The notes: generated by a model not told the origin, from the sequence alone. Counted from the stretch's first letter, positions 36,898 through 48,616 are shown. The stretch: DNA of 64,000 bases from Polyangium spumosum (GCF_009649845.1 NZ_WJIE01000004.1:796280-860279); one strand, 5' to 3'. A program made the numbers and translations.

Positions 36898-38169
36898 ATG
36901 CTCGACCTCCTTCGCCGCCGGCCTGCCTTCCGGCGCCTCTGGATGGCTGGCACCGTCTCGCTCGTCGGGGATTGGCTCGCGTTCGTCGCCGTGAGCCGGC
37001 TGGCGCTCGACCACGGCGGCGGCGCGCTCGCGCTGGTGGGGATCCTCGCGGCGCATTCGCTCCCCCACGCGTGCTTGTCGCCCATCGCGGGGTTCGTCGC
37101 GGATCGCTTCGATCGGCGGCGCCTGCTCGTCGGCATCCCCCTCGTCCAGGCGGCCTTCACGCTCGCGATGGCGCTCGCGGCCGCGGCGGGCGCGCTCGTC
37201 TCGCTGCAGGTGCTCGTCCTCGTGCGCTCCGCGTTCACCGCCTTCATGGTGCCGGCCGAGACGGCGGCCCTGCGCCACACGGTCGAGCCGCCGGAGCTCC
37301 TCCAGGCGAACGCCATCGTCTCCGGCACGTGGAGCGTCACGTTCGTCGCGGGCATGGCCCTCGGCGGGGTGCTCGCCGCGCTCGGGCCCGTGCCCGCGAT
37401 CCTCGTGGATGCCTGCTCCTTTTTCCTCGCGGCGGGGCTCGCTTCCGGGCTGCCGTCCTTGCGGCCCGAGGGCGAGCGTGAGCCGCGGGCGGCGGGCGTC
37501 TGGGGGCTCGTCCGGGCGGTGCCGCCGGAGCTCTGGGAGGCGCTTGGCCATGCCCGCGCGCGCCCGGCGCTCTTCCGGGCCGTGTTCTCCAAGGTGCCTT
37601 GCGCGGTCGCGGGTGGCATGGGCTGGGTCTCGGTGAACCTGCTCGCCGATCAGGCGGCGCCTTTTGGCGCGGCGGCGGTCTCGCTCGGCATCTTGCAGTC
37701 CGTGCGGGGGCTCGGGACGGGGCTCGGGCCGCTCGGCATTTCGCTGCTCGCGCGGGGCAAGGAGGAGCCCGGCCGGCCCCTCGAGCACGCGGCGGCCCTC
37801 GTCACGTTCGCCAGCGTCGCGGGCTTCGCCCTGGTGCGGCCGTGGCCTTTGCTCCTCCTTGGTATCGCGCTGCTCTGGGGGATCGGCGGCGGGAGCAACT
37901 GGGTGCTCACCAGCGCGTCTCTTCAGCGCCTCGCGCCGGACGTGATGATCGGGCGTCTGTCCAGCATCGACGATCTCTCGACCACCACGACGATGGTGGT
38001 GGGCGCGCTCCTGGCGGCGCTGCTCGTCGAGGCCTCGTTTTCGCTCGTGGCGATCGGGGCCATGGGCGCGGCGGTGGGGCTCGTGTCCTGGATCGCCCTC
38101 TCGCTCCGGAGGGCGGAGGCCCCGCTCAGTTCGGGAGCCCCTGGGGTCGCTCCAGCGCCACGAATTTGA
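36898..38169 (+). CDS. MFS transporter, EntS/multidrug-exporter type
   Basis: A 423-residue transporter with about 12 hydrophobic helices. The loop 'GFVADRFDRRRLLVGIP' after helix 2 is the MFS motif A equivalent seen in MFS_3 exporters (EntS, macrolide efflux). 'MVPAETAALRHTVEPPELLQANA' is also characteristic of that group. It probably exports a small molecule. The last 44 bp overlap the convergent gene at 38126-38635. Confidence 0.82.
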   Translation: MLDLLRRRPAFRRLWMAGTVSLVGDWLAFVAVSRLALDHGGGALALVGILAAHSLPHACLSPIAGFVADRFDRRRLLVGIPLVQAAFTLAMALAAAAGALVSLQVLVLVRSAFTAFMVPAETAALRHTVEPPELLQANAIVSGTWSVTFVAGMALGGVLAALGPVPAILVDACSFFLAAGLASGLPSLRPEGEREPRAAGVWGLVRAVPPELWEALGHARARPALFRAVFSKVPCAVAGGMGWVSVNLLADQAAPFGAAAVSLGILQSVRGLGTGLGPLGISLLARGKEEPGRPLEHAAALVTFASVAGFALVRPWPLLLLGIALLWGIGGGSNWVLTSASLQRLAPDVMIGRLSSIDDLSTTTTMVVGALLAALLVEASFSLVAIGAMGAAVGLVSWIALSLRRAEAPLSSGAPGVAPAPRI

Positions 38170-38635
38170 ATCGGCCGTACATCGTCGGTCCGCGCATCTC
38201 CGCCTCGCCCAGGGCGAGCACGCCCATGCCGATGTCCTCGAAGATCAGGACGACGCCGAGCAAGCCCGCGAAGAACAACAAGCCGTGCGCCATCTGGAAC
38301 TCGGGCAGCCGGAGCAGCCGCATCTCCAGGAGTTCGAGCTCTCGGCCCGCCATCTGCGCTGCCATCTGGGCGAGCGCGCCCTCGAGGGCCGCCTCGCGGG
38401 TGGGGACGCCCCTCGCCAGGAAGTCGAGATCGGTGCCGAGGTGATCAAAAAATGCGTCCATCACCTCGGCGAACTCCTCGGCGTGCAGGACTTTGTCCTT
38501 CACCCTCTCCACGAGGGCGCGGAGCTCGGCTTCGTCGGGGGGCTCGATCGGCGTGGGGCGTCCGGACGAACCCCTCGGCGCGCGGCGGAGAGGCAAGGAA
38601 CGACGGGGCGGACGGGGGGGACGGGTACGTTTCAT
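38126..38635 (-). CDS. Hypothetical membrane-associated protein
   Basis: A 169-residue protein with a basic Pro/Arg-rich N-terminus (1-30), a helical middle (35-105) and one hydrophobic segment (about 118-140). No family is recognised. Its 3' end overlaps that of the MFS gene by 44 bp. The Pro/Arg start could mean the true start is further in. Function unknown. Confidence 0.55.
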   Translation of the reverse strand: MKRTRPPRPPRRSLPLRRAPRGSSGRPTPIEPPDEAELRALVERVKDKVLHAEEFAEVMDAFFDHLGTDLDFLARGVPTREAALEGALAQMAAQMAGRELELLEMRLLRLPEFQMAHGLLFFAGLLGVVLIFEDIGMGVLALGEAEMRGPTMYGRFKFVALERPQGLPN

Positions 38636-38980
38636 GGTGCTCGTCTACCGGAAACGGGTTTTTCTGGAACGGACCTCGTCAGGCGCGCGCGGGGCGCGAG
38701 CGAGGGCTCGTGCCCGTCCATCGACCGGAGCCATACCGCAGTTGCGTACTTCGGTGATTTATTTTCGAAGGCCTTCGAGCGATTTCCGGGTTCCCTGGGA
38801 AAACCGCTCGTTTGGCTGGAAGAACGAGCCGGTCGGGGGCCGGGCCGGGCCGGTCGGCGCGGCGGAGTCGGCGCGCGCTCGGGACCTTCCGACGGGGACA
38901 CGCGTCCCGGCTCACGTCCCGCGCCCCGGCCCCCTCGTGGTTTCCTCCCCCCGAGGACTTCTGGTACCCTCCGCGCCCGC
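38636..38980. other. 345-bp intergenic region
   Basis: Holds the divergent 5' regions of the hypothetical membrane gene and of a Ser/Thr kinase. It includes an AT-richer patch near 38735-38775 (…TTGCGTACTTCGG… then GATTTATTTTC), a plausible promoter area, and a short hairpin GCTCGTT…AACGAGC near 38803-38826. I see no gene. Confidence 0.5.
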
Positions 38981-40417
<1,437 letters not shown>

Positions 40418-40711
40418 TCGTCTCGGTGGAGCGAACACGACGGCTGCTCGTCGTCGAGGCGGCAGGGGGGCGTATCGCGCGTCTCTCGGGGCGGGCGCCG
40501 GCGGAGCTCACCGCGGACATCGAGGATGTCCTTGGTCGTTCCCGTGCGACGGGGACGATCGTGCTTCGGCTTCAGGGGGGACGTGTCGTGGTGCGTGCCG
40601 AGAAGGGCATCGACGAGACGACGGCGCAGAGGTTGCGCAACGTCGTCGGGCGGTTCCCCGTCGCGCGGCTGCGCACGGCGCGGCGCGTGCGGCGGGGGGC
40701 TCGTTAGGCGC

Positions 40712-40978
40712 TCACGCCTTCTCGAGGAACTTGCGCACCTGCGACTCGATCGCGCTGCCGGGCACCACGAAGGGCTTGTCCGTGATGTCCACGGCGAACG
40801 CCTGGCCCGTGATCGTGTAGATGCCCTTCACCGTGCCGGCCGGCGTCGGGACCGAGAAGTCACCCTTCTTCTCGTCGCCGCCGAACTTGCCGCCGGCCTT
40901 CTCGATCGCGCCCTTCGCCTTCGCGATGATCTCCTGCGCGGCGCCGGGGAAATTGACCGAGAAACTGTGCTTTGCCAT
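40712..40978 (-). CDS. Small protein, PHA-system-like
   Basis: An 88-residue protein. The central 'GDFSVPTPAGTVKGIYTITGQ', the 'ITDKPFVVP' strand and the C-terminal helix resemble small proteins of the polyhydroxyalkanoic acid system family (granule-region proteins), but similarity is loose. No signal peptide. GAGGGG is placed before the ATG at 40978. It may bind a small hydrophobic ligand (inference). Confidence 0.65.
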   Translation of the reverse strand: MAKHSFSVNFPGAAQEIIAKAKGAIEKAGGKFGGDEKKGDFSVPTPAGTVKGIYTITGQAFAVDITDKPFVVPGSAIESQVRKFLEKA

Positions 40979-41111
40979 GTCGTAAACCCCTCTGGTTGTG
41001 CGCCGCGCGGAGCCTACTCCCCACGACGGCGGAGCCGACCCTAAACCGTTCGCGTCACGAAATCCAGCCCGAAGCCGCACCCCGACCCATGGAAGTGCTT
41101 CAATAACCGCC

Positions 41112-42242
41112 TCACGCGCTCTTGCGGTCCTGGCTCCGCGCCTTCTCGGCCTCGTAGGTCGCCTCGAGCTTCCCGCCGCCCGAGTCCACGACCGGCCGCT
41201 CGTACCAGGGGCGCGTCGCGCGCTCCCGGAGCCTGTAGACGAGCCACGCGCCGACGAGCAGCGGCACGACGCTCCAGGCGAAGACGTGGACCGTGAGGTG
41301 CGGCCCGATCGTCGTGCGCTTCTCGAACGGCGCCTCCATGAGCCGTAAGCGCACCGGCTGGCCCTCTTGCATCCAGGCGAAGTCCCCCTCGTCCACGTGG
41401 TCCCGGACCAGCACCCCCTCCCGCGGCGACATCCACACCATGTAATGGTCGACGACGCTGTCTTCGGACCTCGTGGTGTAATGGTGGAGCCTCACGATGG
41501 GCGCCGTCGTGTCCGTGCCGGCCCAGCGCCGCAGGTGAAAGCCGAGGACGAGGGCGTGGAACACGAACGCGCAGAGCAGGATCCACTTCGCCCACCGGCC
41601 GTGGAAGCGCGCGCGCTCGAGGAATCGTTCGCCGAGCGGCTGCGACGAGAGAAGCATTCGCCCGCCGCGCGGAGGCCGCAGCACGAAGCCCTCGCGCCCC
41701 GATCGATACCCCGCCGCCGGCGGCGACTCCGGATCCTGCGCGCGCGAGAGCGTCCCCGAGGCGTAGACCCGCTCGCCGGGCGTGAGCTCGGCGTAACGGA
41801 CGCGGGTCTTGAGATCGACGCGGATGACGCCGTCCATCTCGTCCACGAGGAAGACGTCGTCCCTCGGCTCGACCCGGACACGGTCTCCCGAGCCGAGGCG
41901 CAAATAAAAAGGCTCGACGAGGACACGCCGCCCCTTTTCGGTCCACTTGTGCGACCACGAGCCGGAGGTCTCGTGATCCTCGCCCGCCTGATCCACCTCG
42001 ACGCGCACCGCCGTCTCGGCCCCCTCGGCCCGCTCGACCTCGCCGAAGAGGACCGCCGCGCCGGGCACGAGCGGCTTCGCTCCGTCGAACGAGGCCTCGG
42101 CGGACCGCGCCTCGGCCCGCTTCCGGGCGCGCGCGTAGAGGGCCACGCCGAGGAGCGCGAGGAAGCCGAGCGTGCCCACGCCGTCCACGAGCAGCGACGA
42201 GATCACGGGCCCGACGTGGTTCTCCGACATGAGGTCCGACAT
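41112..42242 (-). CDS. Membrane protein with GIDE-like domain
   Basis: A 376-residue protein with an N-terminal transmembrane helix (about 15-35) and two further hydrophobic segments (about 225-245 and 325-345). The region between the first two has the features of the GIDE (MUL1-like) domain: an 'LFGEVERAEGAETAVRV' strand, 'VLVEPFYLRLGSGDRVRVEP' and 'YASG'. In eukaryotes this domain is the intermembrane part of MUL1; bacterial members are of unknown function. No RING finger is present. The ATG at 42242 was chosen, and 42230 is an alternative. Confidence 0.65.
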   Translation of the reverse strand: MSDLMSENHVGPVISSLLVDGVGTLGFLALLGVALYARARKRAEARSAEASFDGAKPLVPGAAVLFGEVERAEGAETAVRVEVDQAGEDHETSGSWSHKWTEKGRRVLVEPFYLRLGSGDRVRVEPRDDVFLVDEMDGVIRVDLKTRVRYAELTPGERVYASGTLSRAQDPESPPAAGYRSGREGFVLRPPRGGRMLLSSQPLGERFLERARFHGRWAKWILLCAFVFHALVLGFHLRRWAGTDTTAPIVRLHHYTTRSEDSVVDHYMVWMSPREGVLVRDHVDEGDFAWMQEGQPVRLRLMEAPFEKRTTIGPHLTVHVFAWSVVPLLVGAWLVYRLRERATRPWYERPVVDSGGGKLEATYEAEKARSQDRKSA

Positions 42243-42419
42243 CCCGGCGACTCTACCACAGACGCCTCCTTTGACGCTCGGGGCTGCGCTCGGACGAGCC
42301 GAGCTACGCCCCGAACCCCTTGACACAGACCACCCCGGGGAGTTTGCTCCTTCCTCGCCTCCGAGGCGGCCCGAGGGGGGCACGTCGAGGGGCGCGAGTC
42401 ACGCGCGGAGGGAATCGTC

Positions 42420-43940
42420 ATGGTCTACGTGCCGCCCAACCAAGAGGGCTCCAAGGTCTCGTTCAAGTCCCGCTATGGCAATTACATCGGCGGCGAGTGG
42501 GTCGCCCCGGTGAAAGGGGAGTATTTCGAGGACATCTCCCCCGTGAACGGCCGGCCGTTCTGCGAGATCCCGCGCTCCTCGGCGGAGGACATCGACAAGG
42601 CGCTCGACGCCGCGCACGCCGCCCGCGCCGCCTGGGGGAAGACCTCGCCGGCCGATCGCGCGAACATCTTGAACAAGATCGCCGACCGCATGGAGCAGAA
42701 CCTCGAGAAGCTCGCGGTCGCCGAGACGTGGGACAACGGCAAGCCCGTGCGCGAGACGCTCGCCGCCGACCTGCCGCTCGCGATCGACCATTTCCGTTAT
42801 TTCGCCGGCTGCATTCGTGGCTCCGAGGGCACGATCGGCCAGATCGACGACACCACCGTCGCCTACCATTTCCCCGAGCCGCTCGGCGTCGTCGGCCAGA
42901 TCATCCCCTGGAACTTCCCGCTGCTCATGGCCGCGTGGAAGCTCGCGCCCGCGCTCGCCGCCGGCAACTGCGTGGTCTTGAAGCCCGCCGAGCAGACGCC
43001 GGCCACCATCCTGCTCTGGGCCGAGCTCGTCGGCGACCTCTTGCCGCCGGGCGTCTTGAACATCGTGAACGGCTTCGGCTTCGAGGCCGGCAAGCCGCTC
43101 GCGTCGAGCCCGCGTATCGCCAAGATCGCCTTCACCGGCGAGACCACGACGGGCCGGCTCATCATGCAATACGCGTCGGAGAACCTCATCCCCGTCACGC
43201 TCGAGCTCGGCGGCAAATCGCCGAACATCTTCTTCGAGGACGTCTTCGCGGCGGACGACGATTTCGCGGACAAGACGCTCGAGGGCTTCGCCATGTTCGC
43301 CCTGAACCAGGGCGAGGTCTGCACCTGCCCCTCGCGCGCGCTCGTGAGCGAGAAGATTTACGGCCAGTTCCTCGAGCGGGCCGTCGAGCGGACGAAGAAG
43401 ATCAAGCAGGGTAACCCGCTCGATCCGACGACGATGATCGGCGCGCAGGCCTCGACCGATCAGCTCGAGAAGATCCTCTCCTACATCGACATCGGCAAGA
43501 AAGAGGGCGCGAAGTGCCTGATCGGCGGCGAGCGCGTGCGGCTCGGCGGTGACCTCGACAATGGGTATTACGTCGCGCCCACGATCTTCGAGGGCTCGAA
43601 CCGGATGCGTGTCTTCCAGGAGGAGATCTTCGGGCCGGTCGTGAGCGTCACGTCCTTCAAGGACGAGGCCGAGGCGCTCTCGATCGCGAACGACACGCTC
43701 TACGGCCTCGGCGCCGGCGTGTGGACGCGCGACATCAACACGGCCTACCGCATGGGCCGCGCCATCCAGGCGGGCCGCGTGTGGACGAACTGCTACCACC
43801 TCTACCCGGCGCACGCCGCGTTCGGCGGGTACAAGCAGTCGGGCATCGGGCGCGAGACCCACAAGATGATGCTCTCGCATTACCAGCAAACGAAGAACCT
43901 GCTCGTCAGCTACAGCCCGAGGGCGCTGGGGTTCTTCTGA
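42420..43940 (+). CDS. NAD-dependent aldehyde dehydrogenase
   Basis: A 506-residue aldehyde dehydrogenase, normal for the family. Visible residues are Asn165 in IIPWNFP, Lys188 in VVLKPAE, the general base Glu262 in LELGGKS, and the nucleophile Cys301 in NQGEVCTC. It resembles acetaldehyde dehydrogenases of the AcoD/ExaC group, and the coupled DUF779 gene downstream supports that group. It oxidises an aldehyde such as acetaldehyde to the acid with NAD. The next gene begins within its stop codon (TGATG). Confidence 0.92.
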   Translation: MVYVPPNQEGSKVSFKSRYGNYIGGEWVAPVKGEYFEDISPVNGRPFCEIPRSSAEDIDKALDAAHAARAAWGKTSPADRANILNKIADRMEQNLEKLAVAETWDNGKPVRETLAADLPLAIDHFRYFAGCIRGSEGTIGQIDDTTVAYHFPEPLGVVGQIIPWNFPLLMAAWKLAPALAAGNCVVLKPAEQTPATILLWAELVGDLLPPGVLNIVNGFGFEAGKPLASSPRIAKIAFTGETTTGRLIMQYASENLIPVTLELGGKSPNIFFEDVFAADDDFADKTLEGFAMFALNQGEVCTCPSRALVSEKIYGQFLERAVERTKKIKQGNPLDPTTMIGAQASTDQLEKILSYIDIGKKEGAKCLIGGERVRLGGDLDNGYYVAPTIFEGSNRMRVFQEEIFGPVVSVTSFKDEAEALSIANDTLYGLGAGVWTRDINTAYRMGRAIQAGRVWTNCYHLYPAHAAFGGYKQSGIGRETHKMMLSHYQQTKNLLVSYSPRALGFF

Positions 43941-44332
43941 TGGGAGCCTCGGCCCCCCCGCGCGTCGTGGCCACGGAGGCGGCCAAGGACCTCATCCGCA
44001 GGCTGAAGGAGCGCCACGGCCCGCTCATGTTCCATCAATCGGGGGGCTGCTGCGACGGCAGCGCCCCGATGTGTTACCCGCGCGGCGAGTTCAAGATCGG
44101 CGAGCGGGACGTCCTGCTCGGCGAGATCGAGGATTGCCCCGTGTACATCGGCGGCGCGCAATTCGAGCTGTGGAAACACACCCAGCTCGTCATCGACGCC
44201 GTCCCCGGCCGCGGGGCTGGCTTCTCGATCGAGTCCCCCGAGGGCAAACGTTTCCTCACGCGCTCCAATGTCTTCGGGGGTGACGAGCTCTGCGCGCTCG
44301 ACGCCGCCGGCGTCAAGCGCGGCCCGCAATAA
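43940..44332 (+). CDS. DUF779 domain protein
   Basis: A 130-residue DUF779 protein. The signature 'HQSGGCCDGSAPMCYP' (about 32-47, three Cys) and 'FELWKHTQLVIDAVPGRGAGFS' are clear. DUF779 genes are regularly linked to acetaldehyde dehydrogenase genes, and here the start codon overlaps the dehydrogenase stop. The cysteines suggest metal binding. Probably an accessory or regulatory partner of the dehydrogenase. Confidence 0.88.
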   Translation: MGASAPPRVVATEAAKDLIRRLKERHGPLMFHQSGGCCDGSAPMCYPRGEFKIGERDVLLGEIEDCPVYIGGAQFELWKHTQLVIDAVPGRGAGFSIESPEGKRFLTRSNVFGGDELCALDAAGVKRGPQ

Positions 44333-44359
44333 TCAATCGCCCGCGCGCCCGCCCGCCCG

Positions 44360-46693
44360 CTACATACCCGCCGCGCATCGCGCTGACACCGCCAGCGGCA
44401 ACGTGAACGAGAAGCTCGTGGTCCGCCCCGGCGTGCTCTCCACGGCGATCTGGCCACCTTGCGCCTCGACGAGCCCCTTCGAGATGTAGAGCCCGAGGCC
44501 GAGGCCGGCGATCTTGCCGGCCCTCGCGCCCCGTGTACGGGAGAACCGGTGGAAGAGCTCCTGCTGCTCCTCCTTCGGGATGCCGGGCCCGACATTCGTC
44601 ACCGTCACCCGCACCGCGTCCCCCGCGCGCTCCACGACGAGCAGGATCTCCGTGCCCGGCGTGCTGTATTTCCCGGCGTTCGACAGGAGATTGCAGAGCA
44701 CCTGCACGACCCGATCGGGGTCGGCCCAGGCCTTCGGGGCGTCCCGGGGAATGTCGACCCGGCAGCGCGGAGCGACCTCGGGCAACGTCTCGAGGACCTG
44801 CTCCACGATCTCGGGCAGGCACACCACCGCGGGCCGGATCGTGAGCTGATTGGCCGCGATACGCGAGACGTCCAGCAGATCGTCGATCATGCGGACCAGC
44901 CGATCCGAGGCGATACGAATACGCTCGATGGCCACCCGCGCCTGGTCGCACGGCTCGGCGCGCGACAGCGTCGCCACGCTCAGGCGGATCGCGCTCACCG
45001 GCTGCCGCAGGTCGTGGGAGATGACGGCGGCCCACTCCTCGCGCAGCCGCGAGAGCTCCTCCTCGGCGGCCTTCTGCGCGCTGATGTCGCGCTCGATCGC
45101 GCAGATGTTCCCGTCGCCGCCGCTCCCGTCCCGGAGGCGGGTGAGGGACAACGAGACGGGGATACGCGCCCCGTCCTTGCGCAAGCGCACCACCTCGACG
45201 CCGTGCACCTCCTCGCCTCGGAGCAGCTTCTCGAGCAGCGCCTCACGTGGTGCGCGCTCTTCCGGCGGCACCACGCGCAGGATCGACTGGCCGATCATCT
45301 CCGCGGCGCTGTAGCCGAAGATCCGCTCGGCGGCCGGGTTCCACGTGAGGACGGCGCCGTCGAGCGCCTCGACGATCATGGCCTCTCCGGCCGATTCGAC
45401 GATGGTCGCGAGGCGCGCCTGCGCCCGCCGCGTTTCGTGCTCCTCGGTGATGTCTTGCACGTAGGCGGCGCGGTAAAGGACGTTGCCCGCGCTGTCCTTC
45501 ACGGCCGTCGCGTCGATGACGACAGGGAACACCGTCCCGTCCTTGCGCACGTGCTCCGACTCCCACCGGTACGCGCCGTACGTGTGGATTCGCTCGAGCT
45601 CCTCGGCGAGGCCTTCGCGTCGGCTCGGCGCGAAGACCGCGGCGACGGGCCTCCCGGCGAGCTCCTCGATGGTGCAGCCGTGCATGCGCGCGAAGGCCTC
45701 GTTCATGATCGGCGAGAGCGTGCCGTCCGGCATGTCGGCCACGAAGCCGGCGGACGCGTGCTCGAAGAAATGCTTCCAGACGGCGAGCTCCTGCTCCGCC
45801 TCCCACCTTCGCGCGTCCGCTTCATTGAGCGCGCGGCCGACGACGAAGATCGCGGCCATGACGACGATCAGGCTCGCGACGACGGCGAGGATGGAAGCCC
45901 CGGGGGCCGCGTAGAGCCCCTCGACCTGCCCTATCACGGCGATGAGGCCGATCAGCGGGATGGCGAGCCCTGCCGTGAGCATCAGCCGCCGCGACATCAC
46001 GCTCCCGACGTGTACGCCCGTCAGGATCGACATGACGCCGTATGCCGGCCGCGCGCCCAGGATCCCCGCGGAGAACAGGAGCAGCCCGATCGCCGAGGGC
46101 ACCGCCATCTCGATGAGCTCGGGCCGCTCCGACCAGCTCACCAGGTACGGGCTTCCATAAACATGCGCCATCACCCCGCCGATGGACAGCGTGCCCGCCG
46201 CGAGCGCGAAGAGCTCGGAGATCGTGAGCCGCGCGCGCGGGCCCACGTCCAGGAACAAGAGGGCCACGCTCCCGAACACGAAGGCGATCGCCGAGGTGAG
46301 CGCGCTCCGAGCGGGCATGACCTTCCGGAGGAGCTGATCGACCCCCGCGACCCCGGCGAAGAACTCCGCGGCGACCGCGGCGAGCGCGAGCAGGAGGACG
46401 AGCCCGGCGGCGCCCTTCGCGGCCCACCATGCCTTCGTCCTCGGCTCGCGCGAGGCGAGCACGAGCGCCGCCCCGCCGAGGATGAACATACCCGCCGTGC
46501 TCGGCGCCATGGCCGGCGTACCCGGGAGGAGCTGCGTCAGAAAGGGGATCCCGGCGAGCCACCCCGTCAGCGCCGCGACGCCGATCAGCAAAACGATGGC
46601 CGCGGCGATACGCGAGAACCGTTTGAAGCTCGCGCACAAGCCCGGCTGGACTGTCTCGGCCCGCTCGCCGTGCGCTTGAAATGGCGTGCCCAT
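44360..46693 (-). CDS. PAS histidine kinase with multi-helix membrane sensor
   Basis: A 777-residue sensor kinase. About eight hydrophobic helices (25-300) form the membrane sensor. Two PAS domains follow (about 315-435 and 440-545), then HisKA with His560 (SHDLRQP) and HATPase with the N box (CNLLSNAGKY) and G box (GLGLGLYISKG). It phosphorylates an unknown response regulator; no receiver gene is adjacent. It lies 42 bp downstream of the methyltransferase gene on the same strand. Confidence 0.88.
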   Translation of the reverse strand: MGTPFQAHGERAETVQPGLCASFKRFSRIAAAIVLLIGVAALTGWLAGIPFLTQLLPGTPAMAPSTAGMFILGGAALVLASREPRTKAWWAAKGAAGLVLLLALAAVAAEFFAGVAGVDQLLRKVMPARSALTSAIAFVFGSVALLFLDVGPRARLTISELFALAAGTLSIGGVMAHVYGSPYLVSWSERPELIEMAVPSAIGLLLFSAGILGARPAYGVMSILTGVHVGSVMSRRLMLTAGLAIPLIGLIAVIGQVEGLYAAPGASILAVVASLIVVMAAIFVVGRALNEADARRWEAEQELAVWKHFFEHASAGFVADMPDGTLSPIMNEAFARMHGCTIEELAGRPVAAVFAPSRREGLAEELERIHTYGAYRWESEHVRKDGTVFPVVIDATAVKDSAGNVLYRAAYVQDITEEHETRRAQARLATIVESAGEAMIVEALDGAVLTWNPAAERIFGYSAAEMIGQSILRVVPPEERAPREALLEKLLRGEEVHGVEVVRLRKDGARIPVSLSLTRLRDGSGGDGNICAIERDISAQKAAEEELSRLREEWAAVISHDLRQPVSAIRLSVATLSRAEPCDQARVAIERIRIASDRLVRMIDDLLDVSRIAANQLTIRPAVVCLPEIVEQVLETLPEVAPRCRVDIPRDAPKAWADPDRVVQVLCNLLSNAGKYSTPGTEILLVVERAGDAVRVTVTNVGPGIPKEEQQELFHRFSRTRGARAGKIAGLGLGLYISKGLVEAQGGQIAVESTPGRTTSFSFTLPLAVSARCAAGM

Positions 46694-46735
46694 GGTCCCC
46701 CGGGCCGACGGGCGAGGACTCCGTCGGCCCAACCG

Positions 46736-48616
46736 TTACGGTACGGTCCGCGCCGTGACGCGTCCACCACGCTTCGGGCATCCTGCGGTGAAGGCCGCCT
46801 CCCCGGCGCGCGCGGCATATCTCGTGAAGAGGACGGCCAGCCTGTCCGCGTCCGTCTCGAAAGGTTTTCCCGCGTCGAAGAGCGCCTCCACCTCCCTGTC
46901 GAGCTCGTCGTGGGCGCGCGCGAGCGCCTCGGGCATGCCCCGCGGATCGTAGAGCTCGCCGAGGCTCTTTCCGGGGAAGCCGCGTCGTGTGTCGAGGACG
47001 CCGCGCGCCTTTGCCTCGACGCGGCGCCGCCCCTCGGCGTCCGGCTCGGGGAAGGGGAACGTGCAATAGGTCAGGTGCGGCGCGAGGCTGATGTCGCTCT
47101 TCATGCGCCCGGCGACCGCGCGCACCCAGGCCATCCACATGCTCGATTGCAAGATCCCGAAGAGCCACGCGTCGGCGCCCGGGAACGTGATCAGCTTGTT
47201 GCCGGCGATCACCTCGGGCTCGAGGAACGCCGCCGGGATCACGCGGCGGTTCTCGGACGAGACCTCCGGCAGCGCGAGGTAACGGACGCGGGGCTGCCGG
47301 AGCTGCGTGAACAACCACGGCGTGTCCGCGAGGGCCCGCACCGAAGGCGTCCGCGAGGCGAGGCGCGCGCGCCGGACGGCCTCGATTCGTCTTTGCAAGA
47401 GCGGAGAGCTCGCCCTCTCCTCGGGGCTCGCGCCCTCGAGCCACAAGCAAAACCGCGGCTCGTCCCAGAGCAGCTCGGACGCCTGCAGATACCGGCGCAC
47501 GTACCGCCGGGCGATCGGATCCGCCATCACGGCCGCGTGATCCTCGGGCTCGACCACGAGGTGACCGCCGTCGGTCGGCTGGTTGCCCTTGGTGCCCGGG
47601 GGATAACCGGAGCCGAGCGGGGTGTTTCGTTTCCGGGGAATGACGTCCGGCCCGTCGGCGAGGTAGACGTTGATGTTCGTCGCCGGCCGCTCCACCGGCG
47701 CGCCCCGCGGATCGGGGGAATCGAAGAGCCGGAGCGGTCCGGCCTTCCGCCGGGAGAACCCGATCACGACCACGTGGACCTTCGCTTTCCCTTTGGAATC
47801 ACTCGCCCAGGGGAACGAGCGGTGCGCGAAATCGATCCGGTAGCCATACCGCCCGAGGAGCGGGCCGAGGCAACGCGCCTGCTCGCCTTGCGTGAGCGAA
47901 TTCGTGGCCACGAACGCGAATCGAACGGGGTGGTCCTCCCCGTATGCGACCGCGCGGGCGAAGAAGGCCGCCGCATAATCGAGCCGCCCGGCGTGCAGCC
48001 CGCGCGTGTCGAGCCCCTCGAAGGCGAGCCGCCGGTCCTCCTGCTGCTCCGGGCTCATCCAGGCCGTGCCCACGAACGGCGGGTTTCCCAGCACGAACGA
48101 AGCGCGCGCCGCGGGCAGCACCTCGTTCCAGTCGATCCGCAATGCATTCCCGACGACGATCCGCGGCGCCCCGCCCTCGGCCCCGGCCTCCGCTTCGAGC
48201 GCGAGACGCGCCGCCTCCGCCGCCCGCGGGTCGATCTCGATCCCGCAGACCTGATCGAGCCGCACCCGCCGCGCGAGCGCCGCGCCCCGATCAGACGCCC
48301 GGCGCAGGGCCTCGCCCTCGAGCCGGCGGAGCTCGCGGTAGGCCACGACGAGGAAATGGCCCGCGCCACACGAGGGATCGAGCAGGCGCAGGCCCGCCAG
48401 CCGCTCGACGAAGGCGCGCAAGGCGTCGACCGAGTCGGCCTGCGCGAGCGTGGCCTCGAGCTCATCGACGAAGAGCGGGCGGATCGTGCGGAGGACAAAC
48501 GCCTCATTCGTGTAATGGACGCCGAGCCTGCGGCGCTCGGCCGCGCTCATCGTCTCCTCCACGCGCTCGGGCGTCACGGTCACGGCCGGCTGGAGGTTCG
48601 CCCGGCCGGCCGCCAC
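46736..48616 (-). CDS. MmeI-type N6-adenine DNA methyltransferase without nuclease part
   Basis: A 626-residue protein covering the methyltransferase, target-recognition and spacer parts of MmeI/YeeA-type enzymes. Landmarks are 'RRRLGVHYT' (28-36), motif I 'LDPSCGAGHF', motif IV 'GNPPFVG', 'FVATNSLTQGEQ', 'DFAHRSFPW', 'RFCLWLEGASPEE', 'ALPEVSSENRRVIPAAFL', 'GRMKSDI' and the terminal 'LARAHDELDREVEALF'. The N-terminal nuclease and connector of full-length enzymes (about 300 residues) are missing. An ATG at 48550 with GGAGGAG is an alternative start, but family similarity extends upstream of it. The array of 42-bp repeats begins just before the gene. Confidence 0.85.
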   Translation of the reverse strand: MAAGRANLQPAVTVTPERVEETMSAAERRRLGVHYTNEAFVLRTIRPLFVDELEATLAQADSVDALRAFVERLAGLRLLDPSCGAGHFLVVAYRELRRLEGEALRRASDRGAALARRVRLDQVCGIEIDPRAAEAARLALEAEAGAEGGAPRIVVGNALRIDWNEVLPAARASFVLGNPPFVGTAWMSPEQQEDRRLAFEGLDTRGLHAGRLDYAAAFFARAVAYGEDHPVRFAFVATNSLTQGEQARCLGPLLGRYGYRIDFAHRSFPWASDSKGKAKVHVVVIGFSRRKAGPLRLFDSPDPRGAPVERPATNINVYLADGPDVIPRKRNTPLGSGYPPGTKGNQPTDGGHLVVEPEDHAAVMADPIARRYVRRYLQASELLWDEPRFCLWLEGASPEERASSPLLQRRIEAVRRARLASRTPSVRALADTPWLFTQLRQPRVRYLALPEVSSENRRVIPAAFLEPEVIAGNKLITFPGADAWLFGILQSSMWMAWVRAVAGRMKSDISLAPHLTYCTFPFPEPDAEGRRRVEAKARGVLDTRRGFPGKSLGELYDPRGMPEALARAHDELDREVEALFDAGKPFETDADRLAVLFTRYAARAGEAAFTAGCPKRGGRVTARTVP

